Below, one piece after another: positions 52,534 through 61,929 of a stretch of DNA of 64,000 nucleotides. This stretch comes from JBAXTZ01 sp037129925 (GTDB lineage Bacteria; Bacillota; Negativicutes; JBAXTZ01). A program made the translations under genes and the position numbers. The stretch covers positions 14,639 through 78,638 of the forward strand of contig JBAXTZ010000012.1 in assembly GCA_037129925.1 (NCBI GenBank). Direction: 5' to 3'. The notes beneath the pieces are model-generated. The model saw only the letters and a list, made by a program, of their open reading frames with translations. It did no database searches and had not been told where the DNA came from. How positions within the stretch are numbered: the stretch's first letter is position 1; each line of letters opens with the position of its first letter.

Positions 52534-53349
52534 TTACAGTTCTATGACATCGCCGCAATGTAGTAATCCACAACGCTCGCCCAACCTAGACTTAAATTGC
52601 GTGCACTCGGCAAAACCAGTACAATGCAACGGCACAACATTGGCAATGTTTTGTTGATCAAACCAATTAATTGTCCGTTCCAGCCGATTGAGCGCGCAGT
52701 TGCGTGAGTGCATTCCGGCTATAACCGAAACAATTTTATCGTCCGGAAATTTCAATTGAATCTGTTCCAGCATTCCGACAACACCCGGATGCGAGCAACC
52801 GGCGAATACGTGCAATCCGTTATCGCGAATGATTAATACTTGCTCATCAGAAAATTGATCCTGAGTGCCATCAGCACCCTGCAAGTTGGTCGGCAGCGGT
52901 TCAAAACCGCTAGAGTTAGGTTTGAAACCGCCAAGCAGAAAACAGTCTGGGAATATTTCCAGCAATTCATTAGCAATCACAACCCGTTTGAGAAAAACCG
53001 GATTGGCAGTCAGTCGGCGATTGATACCAATATAAAACTTTCCAATCAGCGTGCGTTTGAATTTTCTTTGCAACGCTGCGGCACGCAAATAAACTGGCGA
53101 GTGATTATTCAACCGGATAAATTTTCCCAGCCCGCCACCATGATCAAAATGTCCGTGACTGAGAACGCAGGCATCCACAGCAGCAATATCTATTTTCATC
53201 TGTTTGGCATTTTTTGCAAATGCGCCCAGCTGACCGGTATCAAATAGTATTTTGTGGTTCTGAAATTCGATATGCAGCGACAGCCCAAATTCAGCGAAAA
53301 CTCCAAGATTTCCTGCATAATCTTCAGTCAGACAACTAATTTTTATCAT
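52534..53349 (-). CDS. Metallo-beta-lactamase-fold hydrolase
   Basis: This 271-residue MBL-fold protein has the metal motif LSHGHFDHGGGL near 64, AGCSHPGVVGM near 188 and VPLHCTGF near 245. It resembles the family annotated as dihydropterin ribofuranosylaminobenzene phosphate synthase-like. The substrate is unknown. The start at 53349 has GGAG 6 bases upstream. It lies 17 bases after the metal-binding lipoprotein gene and may be co-transcribed with it. Confidence 0.8.
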   Translation of the reverse strand: MIKISCLTEDYAGNLGVFAEFGLSLHIEFQNHKILFDTGQLGAFAKNAKQMKIDIAAVDACVLSHGHFDHGGGLGKFIRLNNHSPVYLRAAALQRKFKRTLIGKFYIGINRRLTANPVFLKRVVIANELLEIFPDCFLLGGFKPNSSGFEPLPTNLQGADGTQDQFSDEQVLIIRDNGLHVFAGCSHPGVVGMLEQIQLKFPDDKIVSVIAGMHSRNCALNRLERTINWFDQQNIANVVPLHCTGFAECTQFKSRLGERCGLLHCGDVIEL

Positions 53350-53367
53350 AATATACTCCAAATATAC

Positions 53368-54228
53368 TTAATCAACCATACCGCTTACTAGATTTTCAAG
53401 GTTTTTTCGCATTATTGCGCTATAGCCTTGAGCATCATTTTCAGGCGGCGGCGCCATTTCCAATGGGTCTAGAGGTGCGATTTTTGCATGAATTTCGTTG
53501 GCGAATCTTACTGCCAGTTTTTCGGACTCTCTCGGCTCAAAGAAAATGGTAGTTATTCGGTGCGCCTTGCAAAATTCTGCCAGTTGGACAAGATGTTTGG
53601 CCGACGGTTCCGCCTCCGGCGTATTACCGAGAATGGAATATTGTTGTAATCCATAGCGGTTTGCAAGATAACCGAAAGCTGCGTGCGTAGTAACGAACTC
53701 GGTCTTATTAATGCTTTTTAGGTTATCGCGATATGCTTTATCGAGGACGACTAACTCCTTTACCAGTAGTGCTGCATTGCTTTTATAATACTCCGCATGA
53801 CTTCCATCGACAGCGATTAATTTTTCTACTAGTGCCGGAATAAAACTGATGACATTCTGCGGGTCCAACCACATATGCGGATCGACAGATTCACCATTAC
53901 TAATGGTTTTTGCATAATTGCACATCAACAATTGCTTAGACTGATCAGTTTGCAATTTCGCAACCGGCTCAAGCATCGGACCAATCGCTACTAAAAATGC
54001 CGCCTGGTCAATTTCCTTCATGACCACTGGTGATGGATCCCACTCGTGCGGCTCAACATTAGGTGGAACTAACTGCTTTACTTGCAAATATTCACCGCAA
54101 ATCCGCCGGGTGATGTCGGTAAGCGGATATATAGTGGTTGCGATAAAGGGCTGTTGCTTTACCGCCGTGCCGCATCCGGTAAATAGCAATAAAGTTAAGA
54201 AGCAGCAAAATATTAATAGTTTTTTCAT
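53368..54228 (-). CDS. Metal-binding ABC lipoprotein (ZnuA-like)
   Basis: This 286-residue substrate-binding protein of the A-1 cluster has lipobox LLLFTGCG with Cys near 18. Likely metal-ligand regions are PNVEPHEWDPSP, DPHMWLDPQN, TTHAAFGYLANRYGL and a late Glu/Asp. No His-rich loop is present. No permease or ATPase genes lie beside it, so it either serves a distant Zn/Mn transporter or works alone. Confidence 0.85.
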   Translation of the reverse strand: MKKLLIFCCFLTLLLFTGCGTAVKQQPFIATTIYPLTDITRRICGEYLQVKQLVPPNVEPHEWDPSPVVMKEIDQAAFLVAIGPMLEPVAKLQTDQSKQLLMCNYAKTISNGESVDPHMWLDPQNVISFIPALVEKLIAVDGSHAEYYKSNAALLVKELVVLDKAYRDNLKSINKTEFVTTHAAFGYLANRYGLQQYSILGNTPEAEPSAKHLVQLAEFCKAHRITTIFFEPRESEKLAVRFANEIHAKIAPLDPLEMAPPPENDAQGYSAIMRKNLENLVSGMVD

Positions 54229-54348
54229 GCACTCCACCCCAAATACTTATTGGTATTGCCTACTATTGTAATGATTTTCTTAAAATTAAGCTACTGTGAA
54301 ATTCGACAACGCGTAATTAATTTTTGAGGCAGTAACAATTATTTGCCA

Positions 54349-54377
54349 TTGACAAACTCCTGACGGTATATTACGAT
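54349..54377 (+). promoter_or_regulatory. Promoter of the arsR-type gene
   Basis: TTGACA (54349-54354) and TACGAT (54372-54377) are separated by 17 bases, about 31 bases before the ATG. A palindrome overlaps the -10 and start site. Confidence 0.78.
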
Positions 54378-54387
54378 ATGCGCATAT
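54376..54387 (+). promoter_or_regulatory. Palindromic operator candidate at the arsR promoter
   Basis: The 12-base perfect palindrome atatgcgcatat covers the end of the -10 and the start region, a suitable site for autorepression by the ArsR protein. The following TTCGA gives partial similarity to the second site at 54700. Confidence 0.6.
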
Positions 54388-54408
54388 TCGATTTTATTAG
54401 GAGAACTT

Positions 54409-54675
54409 ATGCCGCTAAATTTCGATTACCATGCCGATATTTTCAAAGCCCTTGGCCATCCGGTACGGGTGCGTATTGTCGCCGGGTTAATCCAAAAACA
54501 TGAATGCCATGTCGGAAAAATGGCCGAGGGACTAGGTTTGCCGCAACCGCTGGTTTCTCAGCATCTGACAATTTTGAAAGCCGCCGGCGTTATCGAAGGC
54601 TTTCGTAACGGAACGCAGATATGCTACAAAGTTGTCAACGACGATGTCCGCAAATTATTCACCGCGCTGGAATGA
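54409..54675 (+). CDS. ArsR-family repressor with two cysteines
   Basis: The 88-residue winged-helix repressor begins FDYHADIFKALGHPVRVRIVAGL and has the recognition helix LPQPLVSQHLTILKAAGVI (44-62). Cys33 (HECHVGK) and Cys72 (QICYKVV) could form the redox pair known from persulfide sensors such as BigR/SqrR. No arsenic or zinc gene set follows; the downstream operon handles sulfane sulfur. The ligand is inference. AGGAG lies 6 bases before the ATG. Confidence 0.88.
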   Translation: MPLNFDYHADIFKALGHPVRVRIVAGLIQKHECHVGKMAEGLGLPQPLVSQHLTILKAAGVIEGFRNGTQICYKVVNDDVRKLFTALE

Positions 54676-54687
54676 CAGCGCTTTTTT
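54664..54687 (+). terminator. Terminator overlapping the arsR stop codon
   Basis: The stem GCGCTG/CAGCGC with a 6-base loop is followed directly by six T. It starts inside the last codons of the repressor gene, so that gene is probably monocistronic. Confidence 0.85.
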
Positions 54688-54699
54688 AACAATGAATAT

Positions 54700-54715
54700 A
54701 TTCGTGTATGCGAAT
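54700..54715 (+). promoter_or_regulatory. ATTC-N8-GAAT operator candidate
   Basis: The site ATTCGTGTATGCGAAT is a dyad with ATTCG/CGAAT arms. It lies between the arsR terminator and the ferredoxin gene, just before AT-rich sequence with a possible -10 (TACAAT, 54725-54730). As I recall, ATTC-N8-GAAT is the pattern bound by SqrR/BigR-type ArsR repressors, so this may control the ferredoxin-reductase-RND operon. Confidence 0.6.
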
Positions 54716-54764
54716 TTATATATATACAATACTCAAATATCAATACGTGTGAAAGGAAATCATT

Positions 54765-54944
54765 ATGATAACAGTAAGCTCTAGTCGTTGTCCGCAAAAC
54801 CACAAATGCCCGGCAATCAAGGTCTGTCCGGTAGGAGCGATTGCTCAGGAGGGTTTTAGTTTACCGAAGATCGATCAGGAAAAATGTATTAACTGCAAAA
54901 AATGCATCCAGTTTTGTCCGATGAAGGCTATTCAAGAAGCCTAG
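54765..54944 (+). CDS. Small 2x[4Fe-4S]-type ferredoxin
   Basis: This 59-residue protein has one canonical cluster motif CINCKKCIQFCP (41-52) and a partly altered first motif (CPQNHKCPAIKVCPVGAI, cysteines at 9, 15 and 21). GAAAGGA precedes the ATG. It likely carries electrons for, or senses conditions with, the downstream disulfide/persulfide reductase. Confidence 0.85.
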   Translation: MITVSSSRCPQNHKCPAIKVCPVGAIAQEGFSLPKIDQEKCINCKKCIQFCPMKAIQEA

Positions 54945-54995
54945 AACGAGTTCAGAGTTCAGAGTCGAGAGTTTAATAAACAAAGAGGAGCTAAA

Positions 54996-57425
54996 ATGAA
55001 AGTATTAATTATCGGTGGCGTTGCCGGTGGCGCGAGCACGGCCGCCCGGTTGCGCCGGCTGGACGAATCAGCCGAAATCATCATGTTCGAACGCGGACAA
55101 CACATTTCCTTTGCCAACTGCGGCATTCCCTATTTTGTCGGCGATGTCATTAAAGACGCTGATAAATTACTTTTGATGACACCGCAAAAGTTCAAGAACC
55201 TATTAAATGTCGAGGCACGGGTCAAATCAGACGTTATCAGCATCGATCGTGTTGCTAAAACGATAAAAGTCCGCAACTTATTGACTAATGCCGAATATGA
55301 AGAACATTACGACAAACTAGTTTTATCGCCAGGCGCTGCACCGGTACGACCGCGTATTCCCGGAATCGATAATAAAAATATTTATACAATTCGAACAGTA
55401 GAAGATGGCATTGCCGTAAAGAAAGTAGCCAAACCTGGTATGAAAGCAGCGGTAATCGGTGGCGGATTTATAGGCATTGAAATGGCGGAAAACCTTGCAC
55501 ACATCGGTCTGGAGACGACCATAGTCGAAATGAGCGATCAGGTTATGGCGCCGCTGGATCGCGAGATGGCAGCAAAAGTCCACAACCATATCCGCGGTAA
55601 AGGCTTAGGATTGTATCTGTCCGACGGAGTGCAATCCTTCGAACAGGGTGAGCGCGTCGGCATCAATCTGCAAAGCGGTAAAAGTATTGATGCCGACATC
55701 GTTATCTTTGCCATCGGCGTGCGTCCGGAAACCCAGCTGGCAGTTGCGTCCGGACTGGAACTGGGTCTAACTCGCGGTATTCTCGTTAATGCCAACCTGC
55801 AAACTAGCGACGAAAACATTTACGCGCTCGGCGATGCGGTCGAAGTGCGCGATGCCATAACCAATGATGCGGCGCTCATCCCACTTGCCGGTCCGGCAAA
55901 CAAACAAGGGCGAATTATCGCAGAAAACATTGTCGGCTTCGACAGTAAATACGAACATACTCAGGGTACAGCAATCGCCAAAGTTTTCGATTTAACGGTC
56001 GCAACGACCGGCAATAATGAAAAGCAACTACTTGCCAAAAAAATTGCTTACGATAAAGTTTACACGCTCGGCTGGTCGCATGCCGACTATTACCCGGATC
56101 CATTTCAAATGACTATCAAACTGCTGTACGCGCCGGACACCGGTAAAATTCTCGGTGCTCAAGCCATTGGTATGGAGGGCGTTGACAAACGCATTGATGC
56201 CATAGCTACAGCCATCCATTTTGGCTCAACGACCGCTGATCTGGCACAACTGGAGCTGGCCTATGCGCCGCCTTTTAGCTCAGCTAAAGACCCGGTAAAC
56301 ATCCTCGGTATGATTGCAGAAAATATTCGTTCTGGAAAAACCAAAACTATGCAGTGGAACGAAATTTATCTCAACAATGATACGACTTTATACGTTGATG
56401 TGCGGAGCAAAACCGAGTTTGCCATGAGTACTTTAAAAAATGCTGTTAATATTCCCTACGAAGAATTGCGCGGCCGATTTACTGAGCTTCCGCGTGACAA
56501 GAAAATTGTCGTGTTTTGCGCCAAAGGCCAGAAAGGCTATTTTGCCAATCGCATTTTGTTGCAAAACGGCTTCGCCAATTCTTATAACCTCGTCGGTGGT
56601 TTGTCGGTATATAACCCGATGATGACCGATCTGGAAAGCGTACGAAATCCACTACCGGCGATGCAAAAGGCTGTCGGTTGTCCGGTGGCGGAAAAACCGG
56701 TTGTCGCAATCGAAATCGATGCCTGCGGCTTGCAATGCCCCGGTCCGATTTTAAAACTGGCGCAGGAACTGGAAAACCTCGCCACCGGCACGACCGTATC
56801 CGTTCGCACTACCGACCCCGGATTCAAAAGTGATGTCGCCGCTTGGTGCCGCTCGACGAATAACACGCTCATTGAAATCACCGATAAAAACCGAATAATT
56901 CATGCTTGTATCAAAAAAGGCTGTGCTGTTCCTCGGGATAGCTCTACAAATAGCCGTAACGGTAAAACTATGGTAGTGTTCTCCAACGATCTCGACAAAG
57001 CGATTGCCGCATTCATTATCGCAAATGGCGCGGCCGCGACTGGCAAGCCGGTAACAATGTTCTTTACCTTTTGGGGTCTTAGTGTATTGCGCCGCAAACC
57101 CGTACCCTCAACAAAAAAAGACATTCTTGGTCGTATGTTTGGCTGGATGTTACCTGTCGGTCCGGCGGGGCTAAAACTCAGCCAGATGAATATGCTTGGT
57201 ATGGGCACATTAATGATGAAATATGTAATGAAGCAAAAAAACGTCGATACACTGCCGGCGCTTATCGAGCAAGCTAAGCGACAAGGCGTGAAAATTATCG
57301 CCTGCCAGATGTCACTCGATGTCATGGGACTCACCCCGGAAGAACTTATCGACGGTGTCGAAATCGGCGGTGTTGCCAGCTATATAGACAAAGCTGAGCA
57401 GTCGGACATGAATTTGTTTATCTAA
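54996..57425 (+). CDS. CoA-disulfide/persulfide reductase with rhodanese, TusA and DsrE domains
   Basis: The 809-residue multidomain protein has four parts. An FAD/NAD disulfide reductase (1-445) has GGVAGGASTAARLRRL and the CoADR-type active Cys42 in FANCGIPYF. A rhodanese domain (about 460-545) has Cys near 508 in VVFCAKGQKG. A TusA domain (about 570-640) has CPGP near 581. A C-terminal DsrE-type domain (650-809) has Cys near 770 in IIACQMSLDVMG. Together these can accept, relay and reduce protein-bound sulfane sulfur, probably yielding sulfide with NAD(P)H. AGAGGAG precedes the start. Confidence 0.92.
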   Translation: MKVLIIGGVAGGASTAARLRRLDESAEIIMFERGQHISFANCGIPYFVGDVIKDADKLLLMTPQKFKNLLNVEARVKSDVISIDRVAKTIKVRNLLTNAEYEEHYDKLVLSPGAAPVRPRIPGIDNKNIYTIRTVEDGIAVKKVAKPGMKAAVIGGGFIGIEMAENLAHIGLETTIVEMSDQVMAPLDREMAAKVHNHIRGKGLGLYLSDGVQSFEQGERVGINLQSGKSIDADIVIFAIGVRPETQLAVASGLELGLTRGILVNANLQTSDENIYALGDAVEVRDAITNDAALIPLAGPANKQGRIIAENIVGFDSKYEHTQGTAIAKVFDLTVATTGNNEKQLLAKKIAYDKVYTLGWSHADYYPDPFQMTIKLLYAPDTGKILGAQAIGMEGVDKRIDAIATAIHFGSTTADLAQLELAYAPPFSSAKDPVNILGMIAENIRSGKTKTMQWNEIYLNNDTTLYVDVRSKTEFAMSTLKNAVNIPYEELRGRFTELPRDKKIVVFCAKGQKGYFANRILLQNGFANSYNLVGGLSVYNPMMTDLESVRNPLPAMQKAVGCPVAEKPVVAIEIDACGLQCPGPILKLAQELENLATGTTVSVRTTDPGFKSDVAAWCRSTNNTLIEITDKNRIIHACIKKGCAVPRDSSTNSRNGKTMVVFSNDLDKAIAAFIIANGAAATGKPVTMFFTFWGLSVLRRKPVPSTKKDILGRMFGWMLPVGPAGLKLSQMNMLGMGTLMMKYVMKQKNVDTLPALIEQAKRQGVKIIACQMSLDVMGLTPEELIDGVEIGGVASYIDKAEQSDMNLFI

Positions 57426-57460
57426 GTCAATATTGTCGGGACGGCATAAAGGAGTTATCC

Positions 57461-58591
57461 ATGGAATATCTTAAAAAGCACAAACTTATCGGCATTGCAG
57501 CGATCGTCGTAATAATAGTCGCCATTAGTCTGATTGTTTGGAACAGTGACAAAAAAGAGGCTATCGCCGTTCGGGCAGTCAACAATATTAAAGTCGCAGT
57601 TATTCAGACTGCGACTATTCCGGAAGTATATACTTTTAGCGGCACGATTAATGCTGTTGATGAGGCGAAGGTAGCTACCCAGGTTGCGGGAACAATACTT
57701 TCGCTGACTGCTACACCGGGAGCGCGGGTTAATCGCGGGCAGGTGATTGCTCGCATCGATGGTCGAATGGCAGACAGCCAGGCGAGCGCCGCCCAGCACA
57801 ACAGCAATCAGGCTGATCAGGCTGTGAAGGTAGCTGACGAACAACTTAAACTGGCAAAGATTACCCAGGGACGTTATTCCGATTTATTTAAACAGGGTGT
57901 AATATCAACACAGGACTTTGACCAAGCTCAAAGCGCTTATGCTATTGCTGACGAAGCTTACAAATTGGCGTTGGCTGGCGCGCAATCCGCGCAGTCTAAC
58001 GCCAACGCGGTGAAATCTACGGCCGGTTACTATGATGTTACTGCACCAATTGACGGCGTGGTGGCAATAAAAAATGTTGATATCGGCGATATGGTCATGC
58101 CCGGACAAGCGCTCTTTACTATCGAGGGTGACGGACCGCGCGAAGTGACAGTGTTTTTACCTGAGAAACTGTTTTCAGCAGTAGTGGTCGGTAGTAATAT
58201 AACAGTTTTTGAAAATAGCAGCCATAAGCCGATTGCGGCAACGGTGACTGAGGTCGCACCGCTGATTAGTGATAGCACCCGCACCTATAAAATTCGCGCC
58301 CGACTTCCGGCTAACTATAGCACTCCGGTCGGTCATTATGTCACCGTTACGGTAAGTAGCGGCAAGACCCGTTCGGCATTGCTCGTTCCTGCTGCCGCCG
58401 TAGTCGAACGCGGGCAACTAACCGGAGTTTTTGTAATAACCAAGGATAACAACGCCGCGTTTCGCATCCTCCGAATAAGCGATCAACCGCTGGATGGCAG
58501 TTACGAAATTTTCAGCGGTCTCCAACCCGGTGATCAGGTGGCAACTTCCGGCGTGGATCGGCTGGCTGATGGCGACAAGGTGCAATCATGA
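57461..58591 (+). CDS. RND efflux periplasmic adaptor (HlyD/MFP family)
   Basis: The 376-residue adaptor has an N-terminal membrane anchor (about 10-28), lipoyl-like halves around VATQVAGTILSLTATPGARVNRGQVIARID and VTAPIDGVVAIKNVDIGDMVMPGQ, an alpha hairpin between them, and a beta-barrel and membrane-proximal region. AAGGAG lies upstream. Its stop overlaps the RND gene start (ATGA). Confidence 0.92.
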   Translation: MEYLKKHKLIGIAAIVVIIVAISLIVWNSDKKEAIAVRAVNNIKVAVIQTATIPEVYTFSGTINAVDEAKVATQVAGTILSLTATPGARVNRGQVIARIDGRMADSQASAAQHNSNQADQAVKVADEQLKLAKITQGRYSDLFKQGVISTQDFDQAQSAYAIADEAYKLALAGAQSAQSNANAVKSTAGYYDVTAPIDGVVAIKNVDIGDMVMPGQALFTIEGDGPREVTVFLPEKLFSAVVVGSNITVFENSSHKPIAATVTEVAPLISDSTRTYKIRARLPANYSTPVGHYVTVTVSSGKTRSALLVPAAAVVERGQLTGVFVITKDNNAAFRILRISDQPLDGSYEIFSGLQPGDQVATSGVDRLADGDKVQS

Positions 58592-61500
58592 AGGAAAAGT
58601 TAGGCTTCTCCGGCAAATTTGCCGACATGTTTATCAATTCCAAACTTACTCCGGTCTTGATAATTTTGGCGTTGGCAATCGGACTGTTCGCGACGAGTAT
58701 TACCTCCCGTGAAGAAGAACCACAGATTACTGTCCCGATGGTCGATGTCTTTGTCGATTTTCCCGGCGCTGCTCCGGCGGAAGTCGAAGAACGGGTAACT
58801 AAACCGGTCGAGAAATTACTGGCTGAAATCAGCGGCGTTGAGTACATCTACTCGCAAGCCATGCCCGGGCGTAATTTGACGATCGTGCGTTTTAAAGTCG
58901 GCGAAAATCCAGAGACCAGCTTGACTAAACTTTATAGCAAGCTTATGGCAAATTATGACATAATTCCGCCAGGGGTTAGTCAACCGATTATTAAGATGCG
59001 TTCCATAGATGATGTGCCGGTACTCACCCTGACTTTGTGGGACAAATCTGGTCAAAGCTCAGCCTTTGACTTGCGCCGAATTGCTTTGGTCTTGTCCGAT
59101 ACGCTCAAACAGGACAGCGATGTCAGCGAAGTCAAAGTACTCGGCGGTCAACCCCGGGAAATATCAGTAAATGTTAATCCGGCAGCGCTCAGCGCCTACG
59201 GTCTTACTATGGACAAAATAATTGCTGCTGCCGGCGCGGGCAACAGCAAAGCCAATTCCGGCTTAACTCCGGTTGACGGAAAATCTTTCACGGTTACTGC
59301 CGGCAACTTCGTAACTAGTCTGACGGATGCCAAGCAAATCGTGGTTAGCGCCCAAAAAGGCAAAACCGTGTTGCTGGGTGATATCGCCAAAATAACTGAC
59401 GGCGCCGGTGAACCGGCTTCATACGTGTTAACTAACAGCGGTGCTGCCGCTCACGTTGCGGCACCCGTCAGCGGTGCCGTTCCGGCGGTCACGATTAGTG
59501 TAGCAAAAAAGACCGGGGTGAACGCAACCGCACTGACATCACGGTTGCTGTCAACGTTAAACCAAACCCGCAAAGATTATGTGCCGGCGAATATTGAAAT
59601 TACCACCACTAGAAACTATGGCGAAACTGCCAATGACAAGTCCAACGAGTTACTGGAACATATGCTGCTTGCAACATTGGCGGTAGTATTATTGATTGCC
59701 TTTACCTTAGGCCGCCGCGAGGCAATAGTTGTGGCAGTGGCGATACCGGTGACCCTGGCACTCACCTTGATGGTCAACTGGCTTTATGGCTATACGCTCA
59801 ACCGCGTTACACTGTTTGCGCTAATATTTTCCATCGGAATATTGGTTGATGACGCCATAGTTGTCGTAGAAAACATCCACCGACATTTTTTGTTGCATGG
59901 TTTCAGCCGGGAATCGGCGGTAAAAGCCGTCGACGAAGTTGGCAATCCCACGATATTGGCGACTTTTACCGTTATCGCCTCGTTGTTACCGATGGCTTTC
60001 GTTTCCGGACTCATGGGGCCATATATGCGGCCGATTCCGGTCGGCGCATCGGCAGCAATGCTGTTTTCGCTGGCGGTGGCTTTTGCAATCACTCCGTGGC
60101 TGGCGCTGCGGTTGTTGCATAAAGGCCATTATGAAAGCGACGCTATCTGTCACGGCGATGAGCAACCCAATATTTTGCAACGCTGGTACGAGAAAACTAT
60201 CGTCACCTTGCTCAATCAATCCAAAAAGCGCCGCCAGGTTTTGGCGGCAGTCGCCATCCTATTGGTTGCCGCCGCTGCTTTAGTACCGCTGAAGCTGGTA
60301 GCAGTAAAAATGCTTCCGTTTGATAACAAAAGTGAGTTCCAGGTTATCGTCGATATGGACGAAGGCACTAGTTTGGAAACCACCACTGCTGCTGCGACAG
60401 CGCTCGGTCAATACCTTACGACGGTGCCGGAGTTAGCTAACTATCAAATCTACAGCGGTAGCGCATCACCGTATAATTTCAACGGTCTAGTACGACACTA
60501 TTTCTTGCGGCAAAACCCATGGCAAGCCGATATTCAGGTGAATTTGGCACCGAAATCCGAACGCTCACGCTCCAGTCACGAAATAGCCAAAGCTGTTCGT
60601 CCGGACCTCATCAAAATAGCCGCAGCCTATAACGCCAGAATTAAAGTTGCCGAGGTTCCGCCCGGTCCGCCGGTACTATCAACACTTGTAGCCGAAGTAT
60701 ATGGTCCGGACCTTACTAAGCAACGCGAAATCGCAAAGAAGATTAAAAACATATTCTCTGCTACGCCGGATGTTGTCGATGTCGATTGGTATGTTGAAGC
60801 CGACCAGCCCAAAATAAACATTGCCGTCGATGCAGTAAAAGCTGCCCAAAACGGCATAAGCGTGGCCGATGTCGCCCGATCTTCAACTCAAGTAATCAGC
60901 GGCGCGAAGGTCGGATTGGTTCATTTTTCACGCGAATCAGAACCAGTATTTCTTAACCTGCAAATTCCCTATTCGAACCGTACGCAATTAACCACAATTT
61001 TGCAACAAATTCCGGTACAAAGCGCTTTAACCGGCAATACTGTGCCGCTATCTGAATTAGTCACTCTGCAAGAAGGAAGCGAGCAAAAGACGATCTATCA
61101 CAAAAACCTGCGCCGCGTGACATATGTTATCGGCGACATGGCCGGTGTTGCTGAAAGTCCGGCGTATGGCATAATCAATATGCTCAAGCCCGTTGATGAA
61201 ATTATGACAGGCGGCAGCCATCTTAAACAATATTCGTCAGTACAACCGACTGATCCAAGCGAATATGCAATGAAGTGGGACGGCGAATGGCACGTTACCT
61301 ACGAAGTTTTCCGCGACATGGGCATCGCTTTTGCGGTGGTACTGGTGCTGATCTACATTCTCGTATTGGCCTGGTTTAAAGACTTTTTGTTACCGCTGGT
61401 AATCATGACACCGATTCCCCTGACACTCATCGGCATTTTACCCGGTCACTGGGTCTTTGGCGCATTCTTCACCGCCACTTCAATGATTGGTTTTATCGCC

Positions 61501-61806
61501 CTGTCCGGCATAATCGTCCGCAATTCAATATTGCTCGTCGATTTCGCCAATACTGAACACCGCGCCGGAATGGACTACATGGAAGCGCTTACCAAGGCCG
61601 GTGTCATCCGGATGCGACCGATCGTCTTAACTGCCGCGGCTGTAGTCGTTGGTTCATTAGTAATGTTGATGGATCCAATCTTCCAAGGTCTGGCAATCGC
61701 CATGATGTTTGGTGCGGTAGTGGCTACAATCCTGACGTTACTGGTTATCCCGTTGCTGTGTTGGGAGTTGCAGTTATGGCGAAACGATAAACCCAAACAA
61801 GTTTAG
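58588..61806 (+). CDS. RND-family efflux pump (AcrB/MMPL superfamily)
   Basis: The 1072-residue inner-membrane pump has about twelve membrane helices and two large extracytoplasmic loops. The helix-4 relay segment is SIGILVDDAIVVVENIHRHF near 412, with the Asp pair. The second half has MIGFIALSGIIVRNSILLVDFAN near 970. No outer-membrane TolC-type gene follows in the window. The substrate is unknown. Its operon suggests export of sulfur-stress products or thiol-active compounds, by inference. Confidence 0.94.
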   Translation: MKEKLGFSGKFADMFINSKLTPVLIILALAIGLFATSITSREEEPQITVPMVDVFVDFPGAAPAEVEERVTKPVEKLLAEISGVEYIYSQAMPGRNLTIVRFKVGENPETSLTKLYSKLMANYDIIPPGVSQPIIKMRSIDDVPVLTLTLWDKSGQSSAFDLRRIALVLSDTLKQDSDVSEVKVLGGQPREISVNVNPAALSAYGLTMDKIIAAAGAGNSKANSGLTPVDGKSFTVTAGNFVTSLTDAKQIVVSAQKGKTVLLGDIAKITDGAGEPASYVLTNSGAAAHVAAPVSGAVPAVTISVAKKTGVNATALTSRLLSTLNQTRKDYVPANIEITTTRNYGETANDKSNELLEHMLLATLAVVLLIAFTLGRREAIVVAVAIPVTLALTLMVNWLYGYTLNRVTLFALIFSIGILVDDAIVVVENIHRHFLLHGFSRESAVKAVDEVGNPTILATFTVIASLLPMAFVSGLMGPYMRPIPVGASAAMLFSLAVAFAITPWLALRLLHKGHYESDAICHGDEQPNILQRWYEKTIVTLLNQSKKRRQVLAAVAILLVAAAALVPLKLVAVKMLPFDNKSEFQVIVDMDEGTSLETTTAAATALGQYLTTVPELANYQIYSGSASPYNFNGLVRHYFLRQNPWQADIQVNLAPKSERSRSSHEIAKAVRPDLIKIAAAYNARIKVAEVPPGPPVLSTLVAEVYGPDLTKQREIAKKIKNIFSATPDVVDVDWYVEADQPKINIAVDAVKAAQNGISVADVARSSTQVISGAKVGLVHFSRESEPVFLNLQIPYSNRTQLTTILQQIPVQSALTGNTVPLSELVTLQEGSEQKTIYHKNLRRVTYVIGDMAGVAESPAYGIINMLKPVDEIMTGGSHLKQYSSVQPTDPSEYAMKWDGEWHVTYEVFRDMGIAFAVVLVLIYILVLAWFKDFLLPLVIMTPIPLTLIGILPGHWVFGAFFTATSMIGFIALSGIIVRNSILLVDFANTEHRAGMDYMEALTKAGVIRMRPIVLTAAAVVVGSLVMLMDPIFQGLAIAMMFGAVVATILTLLVIPLLCWELQLWRNDKPKQV

Positions 61807-61810
61807 CACA

Positions 61811-61864
61811 AAAAAACAACCGACTTTACTGCCGATATAGTGCAGTTAAGGTCGGTTGTTTTTA
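61811..61864. terminator. Bidirectional terminator between RND and rubrerythrin genes
   Basis: A long stem (AACAACCGAC with GTCGGTTGTT, extending inward to ACTGC/GCAGT) is flanked by an A run on one side and a T run on the other. It can end both the plus-strand RND operon and, less ideally, the minus-strand rubrerythrin gene. Confidence 0.88.
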
Positions 61865-61929
61865 TCGTTAAAGTTGTTTAAATTGAATATTTCTACTCTT
61901 AATACTATTAGAGAGCGGGATACATCTTA

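Noticed and set aside
54945..54975. Short tandem repeat before the reductase gene
   Set aside because: GTTCAGA-type units occur only about twice and are too short to be a meaningful repeat element; a similar short doublet (tttcagc) lies near 7350.
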